Below the pieces are notes generated by a model. It was given only the letters and a program-made list of their open reading frames with translations. It searched no databases and had not been told where the DNA came from. The translations under genes and the position numbers were made by a program. Of a stretch of DNA of 64,000 nt, positions 10,693-22,450 are shown piece by piece. Origin of the DNA: Cyathus striatus (taxonomy: Eukaryota; Basidiomycota; Agaricomycetes; Agaricales; Nidulariaceae); contig JAOVFP010000012.1 of assembly GCA_025738555.1 (NCBI GenBank), positions 2,294,001-2,358,000 of the forward strand, in the 5' to 3' direction. Position 1 is the first letter of the stretch. Each line of letters begins with the position of its first letter.

Positions 10693-11056
10693 ATGCTGTA
10701 CATCACAAAAGCGATCTCTCGAAGCTTTAAAGGAGCTGATCGCTCTAATATGAGGGGGAGCTTACACTCCGTACTCAACATGGAGAAAAAATCGATTTCT
10801 CCAACCACGAAAGACTGGGTTGTTATGTACGTTCTTTTTCGTTTTCTCTTGTCATATTCTCAATTTTTGGAATGATAGGTCGGGCATGCACCGCAGCAGG
10901 AATCAGACGGAGCAAAATCACATAACCATGCGTGGTTTGGACAGCAGCGGCGCAGGAGTCGAAACACTCCACATCTATCGCTCCGGATGCGGCACGTTGT
11001 TCAAGACCGGTGGAAAGAAGAAATACGACGTTAACATAGATTGTGATAAGCTTTAG
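10693..11056 (+). CDS. Candidate small two-exon gene, function unknown
   Basis: Exon 1 (10693-10826) and exon 2 (10879-11056) are joined by a 52-base intron with gtacgt donor and tag acceptor. The split codon restores one frame of about 103 residues ending at TAG 11054. A second plausible intron (10645-10691, gtaagt..ttttag) would lie in the 5' leader. The predicted protein is Lys/Ser/Arg-rich, with no signal peptide, membrane segment or domain that I recognise. Support rests on the two introns alone. Because short introns can be found by chance in AT-rich DNA, the whole model may be spurious. Confidence 0.3.
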
Positions 11057-11272
11057 GGAGTATTCTAATACTTACCATATACCCTTTTTCTTGATACCAA
11101 ATATGTAATATATGTTTTATAATGGCGATTTTATGTTTCCCGCTGTAAGTTGCATACCAACCCCGGACCAAACTGCATACAGTAGCTTACATTCCCAATT
11201 TGGGTTGTCCTAAAAGTATGTAATGTTATCTTTCTTATTCATGTGATAATGTACATATCTAATCTAATTTCA

Positions 11273-11384
11273 TTCACTCGAATATGGTACCCCTAAACCT
11301 GACATTTGTACCACGTTCACTCGAATATGGTACCCCTAAACCTGACATTTGTACCACGTTCACTCGAATATGGTACCCCTGATG
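11273..11384. repeat. 43-bp tandem repeat, about 2.6 copies
   Basis: The unit starts ttcactcgaatatggtaccc at 11273, 11316 and 11359. The first two copies are identical over 43 bases, and the third diverges after about 26 bases. Confidence 0.9.
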
Positions 11385-11849
11385 ACCAACACACAGTACC
11401 ACTGTGGAACATCACTCCACACGGCCGCTATCTGATATTTTTATATACTTTTTGGCAATTGCTCTCATAGAATGCAAATTTTAAATATCTTTTCTCTCCC
11501 GCACACATCGGTATATTGTATATCATTTTGGTACATAAATTACGAGATGAATGGAATAAAAATGACGGAGACGGCGAACCTGGCAAGGGGCCCAAAATAG
11601 CGACACGGAAGTAAATCGACATCGCCGACATGCTGCATGACTAATGTAATTATGAAAGATGCCTCATGCATCAGCTGCTCCTTCCTATCTAGGTACGACC
11701 TGTAAATTACAGTATCCATACATCAGCTCTGAACTGTAATTACAGGTGTTTGATATATCAAATGTACAGTATTGCCTGGCTGTAAGGGTCTATAACGTTG
11801 TAGGTAAGTCAGAGAATGGATGATAAATAGGAAAGGAAACGCACACACG

Positions 11850-12015
11850 TATGACCACCATTCAACCCATCCTCCTCCCCATTATTAAGATTCACCAACA
11901 CCACGCTCCTCTTCGGTCTTCGCCTGGAAAAGTACTCCGGTAGCTGGATAAGGCTCAGCAATCCCATCCCATTGTCTTTCATTCCCAGTGCCGTAGAAAC
12001 AGAATAATAATGTGC
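11850..12015 (-). pseudogene. Exon remnant of an M28-family metallopeptidase
   Basis: Read on the minus strand from 12015, one frame gives AHYYSVSTALGMKDNGMG, then an RPKRSVVLVNLNNGEEDGLN stretch. This resembles the zinc-binding core of fungal M28 peptidases, including vacuolar membrane proteases of the Pff1 type, which read AHYDSVS and NNGEED. The Asp of the first motif is Tyr here, a change expected to abolish zinc binding. A possible donor follows CATAC at about 11849, but I find no neighbouring exons, only this fragment of about 55 residues. It is probably a relic of a gene broken up by repeats. Confidence 0.55.
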
Positions 12016-12419
12016 TGAAAGACTAAACCCTTCAGTACCACGGACTGTTGAGTGGGTAGCGTGATTTGAAAGATTTGCAGGTGTTAATGTACTATATGTT
12101 GATCATGTTAGATATGGGAGAAATGTAGAGTAGGATGAGGGAGAAGGACACACGTCCAAGGATAGCGGCCAATGCAATCGCATGTCCCACCTCCCAGTCC
12201 TACTCAGCCATGTGCCAGATCACCTATCCTCAGTGCTCAGCATTGATCCTGAAGGAGTCATCAGAGAATTGAACCAGGGTGTGGTGGAACCAGTCCAGCT
12301 CAATTCATTCTTGGTTTAAGAGGGATTGAAAGTCAAAACCACTCATGGCACATATACTGACAGCATAAAGTTGGCTGCTAGCCCTCCTGATGGGGGGAGT
12401 AACAGCATGCCATTTGTCA

Positions 12420-13830
12420 AATGACACATGAGTCAGCACATGTATGCAGTGCAATGAGACTAGATTCCTGTCATCTGGTGAATGTAGTGAAAGCAGGCAG
12501 GTTCTTCATTTGTAATTTTTCACATTTATTAGTGCATTATGTGGATCTATAACATAGAATAATTATATTTCAAAATATCTACTTCTAACAGAATAGATCA
12601 TGTGTTTCCTACATTTCTAATAGCAATGTGAATGATTTAAATGAATGAGGAAGAAGTGGTGCATGTAGACTGGATATCTTATGATTGATGAGATGTGCCA
12701 TATGCCAACAGAAGTGATAAGCATGGGATATGTGTGTTGTGCATTCCAAAAATGACAGATTAGTCAGCACATGAATGCAGCACAATGAGACTAAATTCCT
12801 CTCATCTGGTGAATGTGGCAGAAGCAGGCAAGATCTTCATGTTTAATTTGTCACATTTAATTGTGCATTATAGGAATCTATCATATGAAATAGGTATAGT
12901 CTGAAATATCTACATCTATCTGTGATACACCTTAAAACTATTTAATGGCTAAATCTCTCTATTTGTCATATAATATTAGAACTTAGTATTAGTAATACAC
13001 ATCATGAGTACAAGGGTTGTGGCAAGTCCCAAGTTGCCAATCAAAATGTTCTATTTTGAATATATTACTAAGGGAATGGGACATCTGAGAGCTGGGGTTG
13101 AGTCCTGCACTGCTAGCAGAAATATCTATTTGATATATATTAAAGGAATAATACAAGATGTGTGTTATCTAATTACTAGAGTCAAAAAGACTATGTACAA
13201 GCACCCAGTACTTGATTAAACCTAAGGGAACACATTCCTGTCACGTGATCAAACACAAGGCATTAGAACTGTTATCTCTGAACCAGTTATTGCGGTTATG
13301 CATAGACTGATGGGATGTGCCATAGGAAGACAGAATTGATACACATGGTATATTTGTTTTCCTTAATCTGCAGTGTGACAAGACTAGATTCCTGTCATCT
13401 GGTGAATGTAGAGGAAGCAAGCAAGATCTTCATGTTTAATTTGTCACAATTATTTGGACATTATGAGCATCTATCATATTGAATAATTATATTATGAAAT
13501 ATCTACATCTAACTCAATGGATCATATGTTTCCTACATTTCTAATAGTGAAGTAGATGATCTAAATGAATGAGGAAGAAGTGGTGCATGTAGACTGGATA
13601 TCCTATGATTGATGGGATGTGTTATATGCAGACAGAAGTGATAATTGTGTGATATTTGTGTTGTGCATTCCAAATATAACACATGAGTCAGCACATGAAT
13701 GCAGCATGACAAGACTAGATTCCAGTCATCTGGTGAATGTGGTGGAAGGAGACAAGATCTTTATTTTAAATTTTCGCATTTTTCAGAGCATTATGACAAT
13801 CTATCATATAATATCATTATATTGTGGAAA
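12420..13830. repeat. Diverged 331-bp tandem repeats, four partial copies
   Basis: The marker tagattcctgtcatctggtg and variants occur at 12461, 12792, 13385 and 13716. The first pair and the last pair are each 331 bp apart, and the middle gap (593 bp) contains about 260 bp of other sequence (12935-13290). Shared flanks include gaggaagaagtggtgcatg and tgggatgtg. There is no coding potential of note. Confidence 0.75.
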
Positions 13831-15500
13831 TTCTCTTTTGAAGACAGCAACCATCCATTAACACCACTGGACTGTATTCTGTACCAGCCAGAGATATCTT
13901 CTTTAGTAGATGGGACTTCATGTTCGACATTGGGGCTGGATGCTGGAGGTGGTGTTGGCAGAGTCTTTTGGGTTATGAGGTCCTCCCAAAACCTTTCCAA
14001 CATTGGTGGCACAGAAAATTCAGATGCCAATTGTTGTGCTTCATTGCTCCACTGCAAGTATTCATCAACATCATATGTGTTATCAACCAGACCCTAAATC
14101 TGAAGTATTTCCTTGTCAAACAACCCTATGATGTATGAGTCAAGGGCTGGGAACTACAATTTTTAGAATAAAGAGCACATAGCACATGTATTCCAAATTG
14201 AGGTACAGATACCATGCTACAATGGGTGGATTACTGAACTCTAGTAGTATGAACATATCTGCATAACTGATGTTAATTCAATTTGGAATATATGATAATA
14301 TATTCTTACTTTCATGGATAATGTCACAGCTCATGACAGGAAGGAGAGTGTGTTTTGGATGACTTCCTATCCCACAACAGTTCTGTATTCCTTCAATACT
14401 GCATCAAGAGCAGTTAGGGGAGCTGTGGATGAAGTCAATTGTACAGGTCTCCTCTACCAGAACATGAAAGTAGACTTAGTATAATCAACATTTAATTGAC
14501 TCAATTGACATACCTGCTTTGAAGCATTTATCTCATGCATGCCTCCTCATATACTCTCTCAGTTCATTAACTATATTTTTCAGCATATGCCAGATGGGAG
14601 TCATACCCTGCCCCAAATTGGAGTACAGCTGCACATAGGGTCCCTAATAATCAACCAGTTAGACAAACACATGCTGAGAATAAGGCTCACTTGAACAGTA
14701 TTGAGAATGAAGCTCTGGAGTGGCCCTTCATGCTGACTGCATAAAAATATTGAGGGACTTTGGTGGAGATAGTTTCCTGCATGCTGGCAAGACTGGAAGT
14801 AGACACTGAGAGAAGGTGGGTTGGTGTAGGGAGATAGTAAGTTGGGAAGTGATGAGGATAAGTGTTTTAAGAGGGTGGGTTGGTGTACAGAGAAAGGAAT
14901 AGTGAGCTGGGAAGTTATGAGAATGAGTGTTTTGATGTGCAACTGAGCTGGATATGTCTGTGTTTCAGGGATCTGAATTAAAACACTACAGCTCACCAAA
15001 GATGTGCCTAAATTCAAGTTTTCCTTGTTTTCCTCTAGCTTATTAGTATCACTGAGACATGTAATGTGAGACAATGCTGGATATAGATTATCTATTTTAG
15101 GTAATTCTAATGGGACCAGATAAAGACCAGTATAGTAATAGCTCTGATGGGGCTTGTTTTGTTGTATCTATGTATTCTCCATTTGAAGTCATCACATCCA
15201 CAGAGAAAACTGCCCTTCATTTGCTGCTGTAACAACAAAAGAAAGCAAAGATGGCTGTACTATGGTAACAAAGTATCAAACATTATTTTCTACATTTAAT
15301 ACACACCACTATTGAAACTAAAATCTACTAATTGTAGTCCTTTGTTGTGTATACATTCAAATAACATAAAAAATATATATAGTACCTCTTCTTTAGGTGG
15401 CAACCATGGAAGAGCTTTACATGCTGTCCATCCTATGTAGTCATATCCATCAGGATCATCATTGGGTAGAATTAATTTATTTGCCAGGAGGACAATCAAT
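13790..15500 (-). pseudogene. Decayed multi-exon gene, family not recognised
   Basis: Several minus-strand stretches look protein-coding but do not join cleanly. They are 15499-15400 (NDDPDGYDYIGWTACKALPW), about 14645-14530 (GPYVQLYSNLGQGMTPIW, ending in a stop near a gtatgt donor), 14460-14330 (with two stops), and 14150-13791 (DNTYDVDEYLQWSNEAQQLA, then a Pro-rich part). The last piece is open for about 90 residues after a stop near 14098. The composition looks like a real protein and not repeat translation. I cannot assign a family. It could be an old transposon gene or a host gene. Confidence 0.3.
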
Positions 15501-15738
15501 TTGATGTTCTATTTCACATTAATAAAAATATGTACATGGATGCTTGAAGTCAAACCAACAGAAATTATTTGAAGCAATGCATGTTTGACAGTGCCATGAA
15601 TGATGGAAGCATATGAAGAATTTTAGCAATTTATCAACAATCCAGAACAGCAACAAATGTATCACCCTTGGTGGGTGGAACTCAGTCAAATGTTAGATGG
15701 AAGTTAGCATATGTAAACAGAGGGGATTCTGTATATTT

Positions 15739-17175
15739 CACTCCTCCACGAGATCAGGTGGACTCCGGGTAGAGTCCAGGACTCCAGGTGGACTCTACCT
15801 GGACTCCACCTGGACTCCACCTGGACTCCACCTGGACTCCACTGAACTCAAGTGCCTAAGCTGTACATAGACTCTATTGTTACATGTGTGTGAAAGTGTG
15901 ACATGTTGAAAAATGTTGAAAAAAGCGTGACATGTGTGACAAGCGTGGGAAAAGTGTGACATGTTCGAAAAATGTCACATATCACAATCATCACACTTGC
16001 CACACTTTTCGAACATGTCACACTTTTCCCACGCTTGTCACACATGTCACGCTTTTTCCAACATTTTTCAACATGTCACACTTTCACACACATGTAACAA
16101 TAGAGTCTACATACAGTTTAGACACCACACTTTTTCTAACATTTTTCAATATGTCACACTTTTCCAACATTTTCCAACATGTCACACTTTCACACATGTG
16201 TGACAAGTATGATGACTGTGGGAAACACATTACAACTATGACAATAGAGTCTAGGTACAGCTTATACACTTGAGTTCAGTGGAGACCAGGTAGAGTCCAT
16301 GTAGAGTCTAGGTAGAGTCTGATTGCTTGAGTCCAGGTAGAGTCCAGGTAGAGTCTAGGTAGAGTAAGGACTCTACCTAGACTCTACATGGACTACCTGG
16401 ACTCTACTGAACTTGAGTTTACTAAAGTCCAGGTAGAGTCCAGGTAGAGTCCAGGTAGAGTCCAGGTTCAGTCTTGGTGCTTGAGTTTACTAAAGTCCAG
16501 GTAGAGTCCAGGTAGAGTCCATGTAGAGTCCAGGTTCAGTCTAGTTACATGATTCTACTAAAGTCCAGGTAGAATCCAGGTAGAGTCCAGGTAGAGTCCA
16601 TGTAGAGTCCAGGTTCAGTCTAGTTACTTGAGTTTACTAAAGTCCAGGTAGAGTCCAGGTAGAGTCCATGTAAAGTCCAGGTTCAGTCTAGTTACTTGAT
16701 TCTACTAAAGTCCAGGTAAAATCCAGGTAGAGTCCAGGTAGAGTCCATGTAGAGTCCAGGTTCAGTCTAGGTGCTTGAATTTACTTAAGTCCAGGTAGAG
16801 TCCAGATAGAGTCCAGGTTCAGTCTAGGTGCTTGAATTTACTTAAGTCCAGGTAGAGTCCAGGTAGAGTCCAGGTAGAGTCCAGATAGAGCCCAGGTTCA
16901 GTCTAGGTGCTTGAATTTACTTAAGTCCAGGTAGAGTCCAGGTAGAGTCCAGGTAGAATCCAGGTGGAGTCCAGTTGCTTGAGTCCAGCAGACTCCGGGT
17001 GCAGTCCAGCTTCTACCTGGACTCCACTTGGAGTCCATGTAGAGTCTATAATTTTCTCTATGTAAAGTCCAGGTGAAGTCCAAGTAGAGTCCAAGTGGAG
17101 TCCAAGTAGAGTCCAGGTAGAGTCCCAGAGTCCAGGTGGAATCTACATGGAGTCTACATGATTTCGTGGAGGAGT
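15739..17175. mobile_element. Foldback element with GAGTCCAGGTA arms, next to the gypsy 2 integrase
   Basis: The ends are inverted: cactcctccacga starts at 15739 and tcgtggaggagtg ends at 17175, with similarity continuing inward for about 30 bp. The interior is built from units based on gagtccaggta, most of them in the right arm (16280-17160). A GTCACAC-rich hairpin core lies at 15869-16200. No transposase gene is present. On its right the gypsy 2 integrase frame stops exactly at the element. I do not find the rest of that integrase on its left, so insertion was accompanied or followed by deletion. No clear target duplication is seen. Confidence 0.75.
15869..16107. repeat. Near-perfect 100-bp hairpin
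   Basis: 15869-15969 and 16008-16107 are complementary over about 100 bases with one mismatch seen by eye, separated by about 39 bases. The arms contain gtgtgacatg, gcgtgac and aatgttgaaaa motifs. A diverged third piece follows to about 16205. Confidence 0.9.
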
Positions 17176-19709
17176 GTAATGACCTCGAGAATACATGCAT
17201 GACAAAGAGCTTAGCAAGCTGGGTGGAGGTGATGGTGTTATGACAAGGGATGAAGATAGCTTGCTTGCTAAGGCAGTCAACAATAACTAGGATTGAATTG
17301 TACTTATCAAATCCAGAGATGGGAAGTGTTTCAATGAAGTCCATAGATATAGAGTTCCATGGGTGCTCTGGAATAGGGAGTTGCTTCAAGGTACCATAGG
17401 GATGGTGATGCTGTGGTTTAGACTGTAAGCAGATGGTGCAAGACTTACAATAGTCCTTGACATAAGTATGGAGTCCAGGCCAAGTATATTCTTGTCAAAT
17501 GTTATCCAAGGTCTTGTTCTGACCAGGGTGTCTGGTGAGTAAATGGTCATGTTTGTACTGGACAACACATAGGCAGAGAGAATTGTCATCTGGGACATAA
17601 ATCCAGTTGTCGAGGTGGAGTAAGCCATCTGAACTGACAGACCAACAATTAGTAGGATTGCAAAGGTGAATGGATGCAACAGTGTCTAATGGTTGAGCAG
17701 TGAGGATGTTGCGGTGGAGTTGCTCAACATCCATAATGATGCTGGCACAGAGAACAGGATGAAGGAGTGTGGTGGCACAGATAGAGGCAATGAGCTGTTC
17801 TTGGGTAAAAACAGGGCGAAAATTGTGCGGATTGACTTTGGCATAGTTGTTATTCCCCCCTTTAGGGTAGACGTCCCATCGTCTAGTTAAAGCATCAGGT
17901 TTCACACCAAGTTTCCCTGGGCGGAAACGAATAACCAGATTGAACTGAGACAGGTATTCTGACCAATGAGCCTGGCAGCAAGTGAGAATCTTGGTGGTGA
18001 AGAAATACTCTAGGTTTTTATGGTCAGTAACCACATCAACCAGAGTACCAGAACCTTCCAAGTAGTGTCGCCAGACATGAAAAGCTTCGAAAATAGCCAG
18101 AAGTTCCTTATCGTGAGTGTCGTAATTCAGTTCAGGAGCAGTGAAGGTATGGGAATGGAATGCAATGGGGTGAATATCGCCATTGTCAATGACAATTGAG
18201 AGGATTGCCCTGAGAGCATAATCGGAGGCGTCAGCTCCTACTATGATCTGGGCATCAGGGACCCAATGAGTGAGTACAGGGGCTGTAGTGAAGGTGTCCT
18301 TAAGTTTCTCGAATGCTGAATGGCAAGCTGGAGAAAAGTCCCATTTCAAACCCTTGCAGGTAAGATGAGTGAGAGGCACTACTATATTGGAGTAGTGCTG
18401 GATAAAACGCCTGTAGAAGTTGGCAAACCCAAGGAAAGACTGAATGTCTTTAACCTTCTTAGGCTCAGGCCAATCCCTAATAGTTTGGACTTTATCCTGG
18501 GACATAGTGAGGCTGCCCAGAGAAAGGACGTAACCTAAGTACTCAACAGATTCAGTGTGGAATTCACACTTGTCCACCCAGGCATAGAGCCCATGTTGGC
18601 ATAAATGCTTGAGGACTTCTTTAATGTGCCGTTTGTGCTCCTCGAGACTATCAGAGTAGATTAGTATATCATCGAGGTAGACTGTAACACACACATCAAG
18701 CATGTCCTTGAAGATGTCGTTCATGAAATGCTGGAAAGCCACAGGTGCATTGGTGAGTCCAAAAGGCATAACTAGCCATTCAAACAAGCCATAGCGAGTA
18801 TGAAAAGCGGTCTAGAGAGGCCAACTCGGACTGTGAGAGTGAATATACAGTACCGACTGGAGGAGACATACCTTCCTCCAAGTTGATCTGGAGATCATAA
18901 GGGCAATGTGGAGCAAGAGTGTCTGCTCATGTTTTGCTGAAGACATCAGTGAACTCATGGTATTCCAGAGGAATATTGGAGAGGTCCACATCTTCTGCAG
19001 CCATGGCAGCGGCAGAAGCTGAAACTACAGCACTGACTTGTATCCTAAACATCTGCGAGCCTGCAAGCTTACTAGCCCAGAGAAATGCTGCAGCGTTAAT
19101 GAGCGAGATACTAGGGGGTGGACTATTGTCTGATGGAGGAACAGAAGACGGAGCTGGTGATGGAGGGGTTTGCAAGGAGGCAGATGCCTTCAGTGCAGGT
19201 GTTGACAAAGACGGAGAAGATTCTCCTAGAACTGGGGTTTGGAAGCCAAGTATATGTCTCTCAGTCCAGTCAATCAATGGATTGTGTTGGGAGAGCCAGT
19301 TAAATCCTAATACCACAGAGCAGGAAGAATCAAGCAGGGTTACATAGAAAGAAATATCCATGCATTCACCAGTAGGAAACATTACAGATAATAATATACT
19401 CTCTGTAAGTATGGAGTTAGAGGTACTGTCAAAAAGCCCCAGTGCAACGGGAGGGACCGGAGTTGTGGGGAGGTTGTGCTCCCTCACAAACAATGAGTCA
19501 GCAAAACAGTGGGTTGAACCAGAATTGATGAGAAAAAGGAAAGATAGAGGCATATCTGGCGCAGCTGGAGAAAACGAAGTCAAAGTAATATGTACAGCTT
19601 GGGGATCAAAAAGAGCAGATGTGTTTAGTCTTATCTCCTTAGGTGCACAGGAGAGATCAACGTGGCCCTCAGCCTGTGCGGAGTCACTGGAGCTGCTCTC
19701 TATTTTTTC
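17176..19709 (-). pseudogene. pol: pol of gypsy 2: protease, partial RT, RNase H, broken integrase
   Basis: The frame opens at the gag stop overlap (EKIESSSSDSAQ). The protease motif reads NSGSTHC where gypsy 1 has DSGSTHC, so the catalytic Asp is Asn. The codon sits in atcaat, consistent with a CpG transition from atcgat. A TGA follows in VFSKT near 18927. Reverse transcriptase jumps from SQSELASL to TAFHTRYG near 18815, losing about 91 residues including the first catalytic Asp. The remainder (YLDD, RNase H TDASDY-like ADASDY) is open from 18787 to 17495. A stop or frameshift at about 17495 precedes integrase (MDFIETLP, about 17345), which ends at VFSR where the foldback element begins. It cannot function. 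Confidence 0.9.
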
Positions 19710-20240
19710 GAACTCTCAGCCGAGTTCACCGAGGGAGTTGCCTCAGTAGAGGTGGCAGTGGTCACACAGGCTTTGGCAGCAGAGGCTTCCTTGCGACAGT
19801 CCTTGGCCTGATGACCAGCATTGCCACAGAATAGGCAAAGCTTCTGGTCCAGGTGATGTTTACGTTCCTCTGGGGTAAGCTTCCCAGTCAAGTCTGGCGC
19901 CTTGGACTGGTTCTGCTTTTGCTTGTTCTTGGGTTTCCCCAAGGACGAAGCAGAGGTAGAAGAGGCAGAGGAGGAGGTAGAGGAGGATGGAGTCTTGGAG
20001 GAGAAGGAAGAATTCGAAGTTAACTTCAAATTCTGATTGCCCTTGGGCTTCTCCAAAGACTTGGCAGCAGACTTGCTGTGCTTCTCCTCAATGTTGCGCT
20101 CGGTGTTGTGCTCCCAATGCCTCTGATCATAGCTCTGGGCTACCTTCTTAGTCCCAGCAAGAGTCATAGGCCAGCCTTGCTCTCAATGAGAGAGGGTATC
20201 CTTCAAACGAGGACAAAGGCCACAGTAGTAGGCCGATGAA
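19700..20240 (-). pseudogene. gag: gag of gypsy 2, C-terminal half
   Basis: Ser/Lys-rich sequence leads to a zinc knuckle CLFCGNAGHQAKDC (about 19835-19794) and ends tcg aaa aaa tag, as in gypsy 1. Upstream the frame contains AYYCGLCPRLKDTLSH and then TGA where a CGA arginine is likely. It then continues to about 20240, where unrelated sequence begins. The block that should precede it is at 23292, on the far side of a 3-kb insertion. Confidence 0.85.
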
Positions 20241-20672
20241 AAGGGGTATTTGTGTTCTAGTAGTGAAATTGGCTCTAAGTTTGCAACTTACTTCACTACA
20301 AAATTCACAAGTCTCTTAAAATGCGAGAGGGGTTTGAGGTGGGTGTAGCCTCTTATTGTCTTATGTATTCTTCAATCGTTTAGAAGCCAAATGAACCGAA
20401 AAACAATAGAATTTTATTGTAGAATTTAAGTAATACACCCTTTGTACTACTTCAAACCCTGTAGAAGTGACCAACAATCTTTTACTAGTACAACTTCTTA
20501 GAAAACCGAAAAAGAGCAAGTCTTTACTCTTTATGAAACCACTTTATTGAAAACACTAAGTCCTAGGCCCTCACTGGAGTCTCAGAACCTTAGATTCTTT
20601 CCAAAAATACCCAAAATGCGAACCAAAACAATTCTATATCTTTGAAACAAAAAGACCTAAACCACAGTAATT

Positions 20673-22450
20673 TACACTCCCCCAAGAGGTCTGTACGGAT
20701 CTGTACGGATCCATACAGACCCATACAGACCTGTATAGATACCATACAGAATTTATATAGTAGCTATTATTATTATTAGAGGTGATTATTCTATATGGAT
20801 TCCATACATATTCTGCATGGATTCTGAGTGGATTTATGCATTGCTGCCTTGTCACACATGTCAAGTGTAACCCTAGGTGAAAAGTGTCACACTATACAAA
20901 ATCCATGATACACTCAATATATAGTATCATTCTCAATGCATAGTATCACACTTAATGCATAGTGTTATGCTTAATGTATAGTGTCACACTCAACACTTAG
21001 TGTCATGCTTAATGCAGAGTGTCACACTCATCACTTAGTGTTATGCTTAATGCAGAGTGTCACACTCAATACTTAGTGTCATGCTTAATGTATAGTGTTA
21101 TGTTTAATGTATAGTGTCACACTTAATGCATAGTGTCACGCTTAATGCATAGTGTCACGCTCAATGCTTAGTGTCACACTCAATGCTTAGTGTCACACTT
21201 AATGCATAGTGTTATGTTTAATGTATAGTATGACACTCAATACTCAGTGTCACACTCAATGCTTAGTGTCACACTCAACACCTAGTGTCACGCTTATAGT
21301 GTCACATTTAATGTATAGTGTCACACTCAATACCTAGTATTACACTCAACACCTAGTATCATGCTTCTAGTGTCACATTTAACATAGTGTCACGCATTTA
21401 GTGTCACATTGTCACACTCAACACTTAGTGTCACGCTTATAGTGTCACATTTAATGTATAGTGTCACACTCAATACCTAGTATTACACTCAACACCTAGT
21501 GTCACGCTTATAGTGTCACATTTAACATAGTGTCACAGTTAACACTTAGTATCACACTCAACACCTAGTGTCACGCTTATAGTGTCACATTTAATGTATA
21601 GTATCACACTCAATACCTAGTATCACACTCAACACCTAGTGTCACGCTTATAGTGTCACATTTAATGTAGTGTCACACTCAACACTTAGTATTACGCTCA
21701 ACACCTAATTGTCACACTCAATGCTTAGTGTCACACTCAACACTTAGTGTCACGCTTATAGTGTCACACTCAACACCTAGTATCACACTCAACACCTAGT
21801 GTCACGCTTATAGTGTCACATTTAATGTATAGTGTCACACTCAACACCTAGTGTCATGCTTATAGTGTCACATTTAACATATAGTGTCACACTCAATACC
21901 TAGTATCACACTCAACACCTAGTGTCACACTTATAGTGTCACATTTAATGTATAGTGTCACACTCAACACCTAGTATCACACTCAACACCTAGTGTCACA
22001 CTCAACACCTAGTATCACACTCAACACCTAGTGTCATGCTTATAGTGTCACATTTAACGTATAGTGTCACACTCAATACCTAGTATCACACTCAACACCT
22101 AGTGTCACGCTTATAGTGTCACATTTAATGTATAGTGTCACACTCAACATCTAGTATCACACTCAACACCTAGTGTCATGCTTAATGCAGAGTGTCACAT
22201 GCAAAGAAATAAGTATAATAAAATTCTGTACAGATTCTGTACAGAATCTGTACAGAATTTTCAGGTCTGTAATGCGGAATTCCGAGGAATTCTGCGTAAT
22301 CCGTACGGAATTTTCGGAATCTGTGCGGAATCTGTACAGACCCAAAAAAACCTCTGCCAAAATGAAAAAAATCTGTGCAGATTCCGCACGGATTCCAAAA
22401 ATTCTGTACGGATTCCGCGCAGATCTGTACAGAACACATGGCTAAGTGTA
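20673..22450. mobile_element. Foldback element with GTACAGAATCTG arms and GTCACAC core
   Basis: The ends are inverted but diverged: tacact..ggtctgtacggatctg at 20673 against the complement of cagatctgtacagaacacat..agtgta ending at 22450. The arms are made of variants of ctgtacagaatc/cgtacggaat (20693-20850 and 22225-22440). The middle is a long array of tagtgtcacactcaa-type units. There is no coding gene. The layout of end repeat, minisatellite arm and GTCAC core matches the elements at 1-2836 and 15739-17175, although the arm units differ completely. Confidence 0.65.
20885..22200. repeat. Tandem array of TAGTGTCACACTCAA-type units
   Basis: About 1.3 kb of 15-20 bp units (tcacactcaacacctagtg, tagtgtcacgcttatag, catttaatgtatagtg), partly arranged in higher-order blocks of about 60-75 bp. 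Almost every unit carries gtcac. Confidence 0.9.

Noticed and set aside
15590..15710. Minus-strand VPPTKGDTFVAVLD stretch resembling an integrase core
   Set aside because: The resemblance is limited to about 40 codons with stops, does not continue the gypsy 2 integrase and lacks the other catalytic motifs. Kept only as a possibility.
22173..22445. Overlapping open frames in both strands around the GTACAGAATCTG arm
   Set aside because: They are translations of short palindromic repeat units in three frames at once.
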